From Myroides indicus (GTDB lineage Bacteria; Bacteroidota; Bacteroidia; Flavobacteriales; Flavobacteriaceae): a DNA stretch of 46,729 nucleotides. Below the pieces are notes generated by a model that did not search any database, was not told the origin of the DNA, and saw only the letters and a program-made list of their open reading frames with translations. Below are positions 42,184 through 46,729 of the stretch, in pieces (position 1 is the first letter of the stretch; every line of letters begins with the position of its first letter). A program made the position numbers and the translations under genes. Where the stretch lies: assembly GCF_004364575.1 (NCBI RefSeq), contig NZ_SOAG01000025.1, forward strand, positions 1 through 46,729. Reading direction: 5' to 3'.

Positions 42184-42232
42184 AAAATCAGATTTCCCGC
42201 TGTGTACAACACAGCGGGAAATCTGATTTTTA
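42184..42232 (+). terminator. Perfect 21-bp hairpin terminator
   Basis: Bases 42184-42204 and 42210-42230 are perfect reverse complements (21 bp) with a 5-base loop TACAA, and the 3' arm runs into a T tract. The outer A/T pairs make it usable in both directions. Confidence 0.9.
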
Positions 42233-42264
42233 TGTGTAATTATCAAACTATTATTATTTCAATT

Positions 42265-42295
42265 TTTGAAAACTAATTTAATAGGTGTATGTTTG
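42265..42295 (+). promoter_or_regulatory. Promoter of the GLPGLI/beta-barrel operon
   Basis: TTTG (42265-42268), a 19-base spacer, and TATGTTTG (42288-42295) give a full Bacteroidota-type promoter. The ATG of the first GLPGLI gene is 29 bases downstream. Confidence 0.65.
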
Positions 42296-42324
42296 TTTTT
42301 ATATAAAACTTAAAATAAAATTTT

Positions 42325-43122
42325 ATGAAAAAGATCTTATCTGCTTTTATATGCTGTTTCACTTTTATTCTTAATGCACAGGAATTTAAAGATGTAATGC
42401 GTTACGAATATACGATGACATTCAGATCTGTTTTGAATCCAGATGAATTTATAAAGGAAAATGTTTATTTGGACGTATGGGATAACAATTCCCGGTTTGC
42501 TTCTGAGGAAAGAGTAACCTTTATTGAATTTGTCGCCGATGATAAAAATGCTATCTACCGAAACGAATCTGTAGGAACTCCCGATACCCCAACAACGGGA
42601 CGAAATTGGGTGGTAACCAAAGAAGGAGCTAAGATGTATTACTTTACCAAAGTAGGTCCTTCTTTTATGAAAACCGAAGAACCGATAGGTATTATCACAT
42701 GGGAAATTTTTCCCGAAATAGAGGAATATGAAGGGATGAAAGTTCAAAAAGCAGAAACTGATTTTGGCGGACGCCATTGGACAGTTTGGTTTACGCAGGA
42801 AATACCGCTGATTGACGGACCGTATAAATTTAAAAACCTGCCGGGATTTGTGGTAAAAGCCGTTGATAGCGAAAACGATTATCTGTTTGAGTTTGCCAAA
42901 AGTGAAAAAGCGCAAACTATTTTGCAATACGAGAGTTATGAAAAAGCAAGTATAGTACCAGCTTCTGGATTAAAAAAGGCAAGAAAACTCAATGCACAAA
43001 AAACATTTAAACAAATACTGGACGAGCAGGGAATCAAAATAAATCTGGAAAATAACCCGGAAGGCGAACAACAGTTAAACCAAAAACAAGGAGATAATAC
43101 TAATTACATCGAAAGATTATAA
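42325..43122 (+). CDS. GLPGLI family protein, first copy
   Basis: This 265-residue exported protein has a signal peptide (about 1-19, ending LNAQ). The domain starts EFKDVMRYEYTMTF and holds the family hallmark DGPYKFKNLPGFVVKAVDS (about 168-186), a variant of the GPY.F.GLPGLI motif for which the family is named, preceded by FGGRHWTVWFTQEIPLI. GLPGLI proteins occur in Bacteroidota, often beside outer-membrane barrel proteins; their function is unknown. The stop overlaps the next ATG (TAATG), so translation of the pair is likely coupled. The segment 42736-42924 is nearly the same as 43524-43712 in the next gene. Confidence 0.9.
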   Translation: MKKILSAFICCFTFILNAQEFKDVMRYEYTMTFRSVLNPDEFIKENVYLDVWDNNSRFASEERVTFIEFVADDKNAIYRNESVGTPDTPTTGRNWVVTKEGAKMYYFTKVGPSFMKTEEPIGIITWEIFPEIEEYEGMKVQKAETDFGGRHWTVWFTQEIPLIDGPYKFKNLPGFVVKAVDSENDYLFEFAKSEKAQTILQYESYEKASIVPASGLKKARKLNAQKTFKQILDEQGIKINLENNPEGEQQLNQKQGDNTNYIERL

Positions 43123-43910
43123 TGAAAAAAATATTTATCATTTTAGCAGTTATGTGCTTTACTGTAATTAGTTACGCACAGGAATTTCAAAACGTAATGC
43201 GTTACGAATATCAACTGACATATAAACCATTTGAAAAAATAGAAGGAATAGAACCAGCTGAAATAACTGAAAAAATATTTTTGGATGTTTTGGATACACA
43301 ATCTCGGTTTATGCCCGAATACTTGTTGATTGACATAGAAGCAGAGATTAAAGATGAAGAAGCAGATGTTCCGGAATCTCAGTTTAAGTGGTTGGCAGTG
43401 TTTAAAGAAAATAAAAATATGACAACGGTTGAAAAACTGAACTCATTGCAAATATATGCCGTAAAACAAGATGTAAACTTGATAAAATGGAATATTTTGC
43501 CAGAACAGGGAGATTATAACGGATTGAAAGTACAAAAAGCCGAAGCCGAATTTGGTGGACGTCATTGGACGGTTTGGTTTACGCAGGAAATTTCGTTGAT
43601 TGACGGACCATATAAATTTAAAAACCTACCAGGATTTGTGGTAAAAGCGGTTGACAGCGACAAGGATTATCTGTTTGAATTTTTAAAGAGCGAAAAAGCA
43701 TCGACATTTTTGCTTACAGAATTCCCGCAAGCAGAAGAAGTTACAGATAAACAGCTAAAACGCATTAAAGAAGCCAACGCAAATAAAAATTTGCTTCAAA
43801 TTATAGAAGAAAGAGGCAGTCGCTGGGCAAACCCTACAGAAGATGTCAAAGTGCGTGAACATATGACCAAAAAAATTGGAAAAGAACCTAATCCAATAGA
43901 GTTGTATTAA
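43122..43910 (+). CDS. GLPGLI family protein, second copy
   Basis: This 262-residue paralogue of the preceding protein has a signal peptide (about 1-19, ending SYAQ). The N-terminus EFQNVMRYEYQLTY and the segment KVQKAEAEFGGRHWTVWFTQ...LIDGPYKFKNLPGFVVKAVDS are close copies, while the middle (about 30-130) and C-terminus differ strongly. Tandem duplication followed by divergence, or gene conversion of the core, explains this. It overlaps the first copy by one base and precedes the beta-barrel gene by 14 bases, so the three genes form one unit. Function is unknown. Confidence 0.9.
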   Translation: MKKIFIILAVMCFTVISYAQEFQNVMRYEYQLTYKPFEKIEGIEPAEITEKIFLDVLDTQSRFMPEYLLIDIEAEIKDEEADVPESQFKWLAVFKENKNMTTVEKLNSLQIYAVKQDVNLIKWNILPEQGDYNGLKVQKAEAEFGGRHWTVWFTQEISLIDGPYKFKNLPGFVVKAVDSDKDYLFEFLKSEKASTFLLTEFPQAEEVTDKQLKRIKEANANKNLLQIIEERGSRWANPTEDVKVREHMTKKIGKEPNPIELY

Positions 43911-43924
43911 TTTAAAAATGCTGA

Positions 43925-46582
43925 ATGAAATATTTATTAGCCGGACTTTTGGGGTTACTTTCCGTGTTTGTACACGGACAAATTGTATTCAAAGGGCAAG
44001 TTGTAAACGAAGAAAACAATCCAGTCAACTACGCTACGGTTTCTGTCGAAAATCCGGTTACAAAAGTAGTATTGGCTTATGAATTAGTCAACGAAAAAGG
44101 GAATTTTGAAATTGCTTTAAAAACCGATTTAGACGAAGTAAATATCAGAGTTACAGCGATTAATTATGCTGTTTTTAATCAATTGATTAAAAGTGATTCA
44201 CAGGAGTTGATTCTTGAGCTTAAAGCAGAAGCCACTCAACTGGAAGAAATTTTTGTTAAAGCTTCTGTAATTACGCAGCGCAACGATACTATTGTGTTTG
44301 ATTTAGATGCATTTGCCGGAAAAAATGACAGAGTTTTGGAAGATGTGCTCAAAAAAATGCCGGGAATAGAAGTTGGGTTGGGTGGACAAATTACCTATCA
44401 GGGTAAGCCAATCAATAAGTTTTATGTAGAAGGCAAAGATTTAATGGGCGGAAAATATACTTCAATAACCAAAGCTTTGCCCAATATGCACGTGAGTAAA
44501 TTGGAAGTTTTGGAAAATCATCAGCCGATAAAAATGCTTCAGAATAAAGTGGCTTCCGAAAATCCGGCGATAAACATTCGGTTAAAACAAAATATAAGTT
44601 TTAGTGGAAGCGGGAAAGTAGGAGTTGGCGGAAATCCGTTTTTGTGGAAAAGTTCGGTATCTCCCATGCTTTTTAGCAAAGAATTACAATATCTGATTAA
44701 TTATGAAACCAATAATACAGGTGATGATGTAGCGTCAAAACTTAATAATTACGGTGTTTTTAGTAGTTTTGATATTTATACGTATCACAAAGCTACCGGA
44801 AATGAATTGGCAATTGCAGAAACCGCTTTGCCGTCTATTTCATCAACTCGCTACCTATTTAACAAATCGCATTTGATATCCGGAAATGTCTTAACTAATT
44901 TGTCCAAAGAACTGGAATTGAAGATAAATGCGTATTATTACAACGACGAGAATGAACGCACAGGTGAGCAATACACAGAAGTTAAAAACGCTTTTGACGG
45001 AGAAAATGAAGGCAAAGTCATTCGATATGGAAGAAAAAATAACAGTTTTAGGTTTTCCGAAAATTTTAAGACGTATTTGACGCTGACAAAAAATACCGAA
45101 AACAATTATCTAAAAAACGTTCTTTTGCTATCTGTTCAAAAACAAAAAAGCAGAGGAAACTTATTGTTAAACGACAATTCGTTGGCGCAAAGTGTAATGT
45201 CGCCCTCATTTGATATTCAAAACTCAATCAGTACGTTAATTCCGGTTGGGAACAACAAATTTGCCAACTTTAAATCTATTATTGACTTTACGCGCGACAG
45301 ACAAAATTACGGTGTCAACGCCACGGATATTCTCAATTTTCCGGATGAATCCATCAACCAATATATCGGAATGGAGCAAACTTATACAGATAATACATTT
45401 TATACACAAAATGCTTTATCTATGTCTTGGAAAATAAAAAAGTGGACGCTTACGGAAGAATACAGTGTGTTGTATGAAAACAGTAAAATAGAAACTGATT
45501 TGTACGGTTTTGAAGCGCAAAGAATACAAATTGGCGGATTATATCAAAATGATTTAAATTATAGTAAGTTTTCCAATGTAGCCAATACCAGCCTGAACTA
45601 CAAAGGTGTAAAATGGGATTTGAATATAGGTTTGCCGGTTTATTGGGTAGCAATTTCGTTAAAAGATAATACATCAAATGCAAAAAAAACTGTAAACCGA
45701 GCCGTTTTTCAACCGTCTTTTTATACTTCATATAAATTATCACATATGCTCACTTTGAGAGGATATGCTAATGTGAAGACGGATTTTACTCCGTTGAATC
45801 AGCTTTACCCGCATTATATTTTTAGCGGATTGAATTTTACGGCTTATCAAAGTAAAATAGAAGACTCAAAAAGTTATACTTCGGGTTTGCGTTTTGAATT
45901 TAAAAATCCCTTTAACGGGATTTTTATAAACGGAGGCACAAGTTACAGCATTGTTAAAAATAATTTATTATACGGAAGCCAGATTGACGAAAACGGACAG
46001 CAGATTATCGAAGCTTTAGAACAAAAAAACGAAACCGTTTCACAGACGGCAAATATCAATGTTGGAAAATTTTTTAGCGAATTTAGCACCAATGTCAAAG
46101 GAAGTTTTGGAGTAAACAAAAACAAAGCAGATGTTTTGCTCAATCAAATGCTGAGAAAAGTAAAAATGTACCATTATACATACGGATTTCAGGTGACAAA
46201 CAATCACTTTGATTGGTTAAACTTTACATATGATTTCAGTTACAGGCAATCGCAGAGAAAAGATTTTAATAGAAATACCAACACCTATTCAGGAAGCCAT
46301 AATGCGAGGATAGATGCTTTTCCGATAAAAAATCACAGCCTTGTTTGGAAGCTGGATTATCAGGAAAACAGGTTTAATCATCAAGCATTTGCCAATCGGT
46401 TTATGGATCTGATGTATCGGTTTAAATGGGATAAAAAGAAAATAGATTTTGAAATTGAATGGCAAAACATTTTGAATACCAAAGAATATGAAGAGGTAAT
46501 CATCAACAATATTCAAACGTCGACTACTTGGTTTAAATTAAGACCGACACAGGTTTTGTTTTCTGTGAGATTCAATTTCTAA
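43925..46582 (+). CDS. TonB-dependent-receptor-like outer-membrane beta-barrel protein
   Basis: This 885-residue protein has a signal peptide (about 1-18, ending FVHGQ). Then come a carboxypeptidase-regulatory-like beta-sandwich (about 19-105, FKGQVVNEENNPVNYATVSV), a plug-like domain (about 115-220, FAGKNDRVLEDVLKKMPGIEVG and ITYQGKPINKFYVEGKDLMGG) and a long barrel ending in RPTQVLFSVRFNF with terminal Phe. It resembles the SusC-like/TonB-receptor-like barrels that accompany GLPGLI genes; no SusD gene or clear TonB box is seen. It may export or display the GLPGLI products or import a peptide or metal; which of these is not evident. Confidence 0.88.
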   Translation: MKYLLAGLLGLLSVFVHGQIVFKGQVVNEENNPVNYATVSVENPVTKVVLAYELVNEKGNFEIALKTDLDEVNIRVTAINYAVFNQLIKSDSQELILELKAEATQLEEIFVKASVITQRNDTIVFDLDAFAGKNDRVLEDVLKKMPGIEVGLGGQITYQGKPINKFYVEGKDLMGGKYTSITKALPNMHVSKLEVLENHQPIKMLQNKVASENPAINIRLKQNISFSGSGKVGVGGNPFLWKSSVSPMLFSKELQYLINYETNNTGDDVASKLNNYGVFSSFDIYTYHKATGNELAIAETALPSISSTRYLFNKSHLISGNVLTNLSKELELKINAYYYNDENERTGEQYTEVKNAFDGENEGKVIRYGRKNNSFRFSENFKTYLTLTKNTENNYLKNVLLLSVQKQKSRGNLLLNDNSLAQSVMSPSFDIQNSISTLIPVGNNKFANFKSIIDFTRDRQNYGVNATDILNFPDESINQYIGMEQTYTDNTFYTQNALSMSWKIKKWTLTEEYSVLYENSKIETDLYGFEAQRIQIGGLYQNDLNYSKFSNVANTSLNYKGVKWDLNIGLPVYWVAISLKDNTSNAKKTVNRAVFQPSFYTSYKLSHMLTLRGYANVKTDFTPLNQLYPHYIFSGLNFTAYQSKIEDSKSYTSGLRFEFKNPFNGIFINGGTSYSIVKNNLLYGSQIDENGQQIIEALEQKNETVSQTANINVGKFFSEFSTNVKGSFGVNKNKADVLLNQMLRKVKMYHYTYGFQVTNNHFDWLNFTYDFSYRQSQRKDFNRNTNTYSGSHNARIDAFPIKNHSLVWKLDYQENRFNHQAFANRFMDLMYRFKWDKKKIDFEIEWQNILNTKEYEEVIINNIQTSTTWFKLRPTQVLFSVRFNF

Positions 46583-46600
46583 TATCAACCGGAATACTTT

Positions 46601-46608
46601 TATCTTTG
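46601..46608 (+). promoter_or_regulatory. -7 element TATCTTTG four bases before truC
   Basis: A perfect TAnnTTTG match ends four bases before the ATG, the same arrangement and the same octamer as in front of recR (16391-16398). A leaderless transcript is implied if it is used. Confidence 0.4.
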
Positions 46609-46612
46609 TCAG

Positions 46613-46729
46613 ATGTTGGAAATACTATATCAGGATAAGTATCTTGTAGCTATTAACAAACCCAGAGATTTGTTAGTACATAAATCTTTTATAGCAGGAA
46701 ATATTGAAGAATACGCTGTACAGATTTTG
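46613..46729 (+). CDS. truC: tRNA pseudouridine synthase TruC-like (cut by the window end)
   Basis: The first 39 codons of a gene that runs past the right edge read LEILYQDKYLVAINKPRDLL, then VHKSFIAGNIEEYAVQIL. This is the N-terminus of the RluA-family enzyme TruC (pseudouridine 65 in tRNA), whose start LxILYQDxxLVAxNKPxGLLVHxS is distinctive. Only the lead-in strand pair is visible; the catalytic Asp motif lies outside. It starts 30 bases after the beta-barrel gene but has its own promoter element. Confidence 0.85.
   Translation, partial: MLEILYQDKYLVAINKPRDLLVHKSFIAGNIEEYAVQIL

Noticed and set aside
42337..42927. A 196-codon minus-strand open frame opposite the first GLPGLI gene.
   Set aside because: The forward frame has a signal peptide and family motif; the reverse frame is Phe/Arg/Tyr-rich shadow sequence.
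1..46729. tRNA, rRNA, CRISPR arrays, insertion sequences, integrases or attachment sites.
   Set aside because: I looked for clover-leaf genes, regularly spaced repeats, transposase motifs and terminal inverted repeats and saw none; a tRNAscan, CRISPR or IS search would settle it.

Overview
The window is a chromosomal segment of a member of the Bacteroidota, most likely family Flavobacteriaceae. The evidence is AT-rich DNA; many genes preceded by the Bacteroidota -7 element TAnnTTTG, with few obvious Shine-Dalgarno sites; and lineage-typical proteins: TamL lipoprotein, PorT/SprT of the type IX secretion system, GLPGLI proteins, an OprO/OprP-type porin, and a two-subunit methylmalonyl-CoA mutase downstream of udk and divIC. 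No rRNA, tRNA, CRISPR array, insertion sequence or phage module was seen.

Layout. 0.2-1.5 kb: FtsX/MacB-type ABC permease. 1.6-6.2 kb (minus): tamL, fbaA and accD. 6.25-9.15 kb: SpoU-type RNA methyltransferase, then porT and ubiE/menG (minus, overlapping) and a GNAT acetyltransferase. 9.3-13.5 kb: DinB-like protein, the 3' remnant of a soluble inorganic pyrophosphatase gene abutting a Zn/Cd-type P-type ATPase, and a MATE transporter. 13.5-16.3 kb: OmpW, CoA-binding protein, sodium:solute symporter. 16.4-19.6 kb: recR, then feoA-feoB. 19.7-23.5 kb (minus): small HVA1/DUF2945-like protein, DUF488, a degenerate AAA protein, DEAD-box helicase. 23.5-28.4 kb (minus): udk-divIC-mutA-DUF1801-mutB, closely packed. 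28.5-29.9 kb: siderophore-interacting flavoprotein and NlpE-like lipoprotein. 29.9-32.6 kb: lysC-lysA preceded by what reads as a complete transcription attenuator with a Lys-rich leader peptide. 32.7-36.1 kb: small unknown protein, lipoprotein, porin, prmA-clpS. 36.2-38.7 kb (minus): an accessory patch of lipoprotein and small-protein genes, two of which carry an in-frame TAA. 38.9-42.2 kb: XRE regulator, Uup-type ABC-F ATPase, exported lysozyme-like protein. 42.3-46.6 kb: two tandem GLPGLI genes and an outer-membrane beta-barrel protein in one apparent operon. The right edge cuts truC.

The genes are mostly housekeeping plus envelope biogenesis. The observations most worth following are the lysCA attenuator, the ppa remnant at the metal-ATPase junction, the two nonsense-interrupted genes at 37-38.7 kb, the AAA protein lacking three catalytic residues, and the GLPGLI/beta-barrel operon. 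I did not find an obviously new defence or mobile system.
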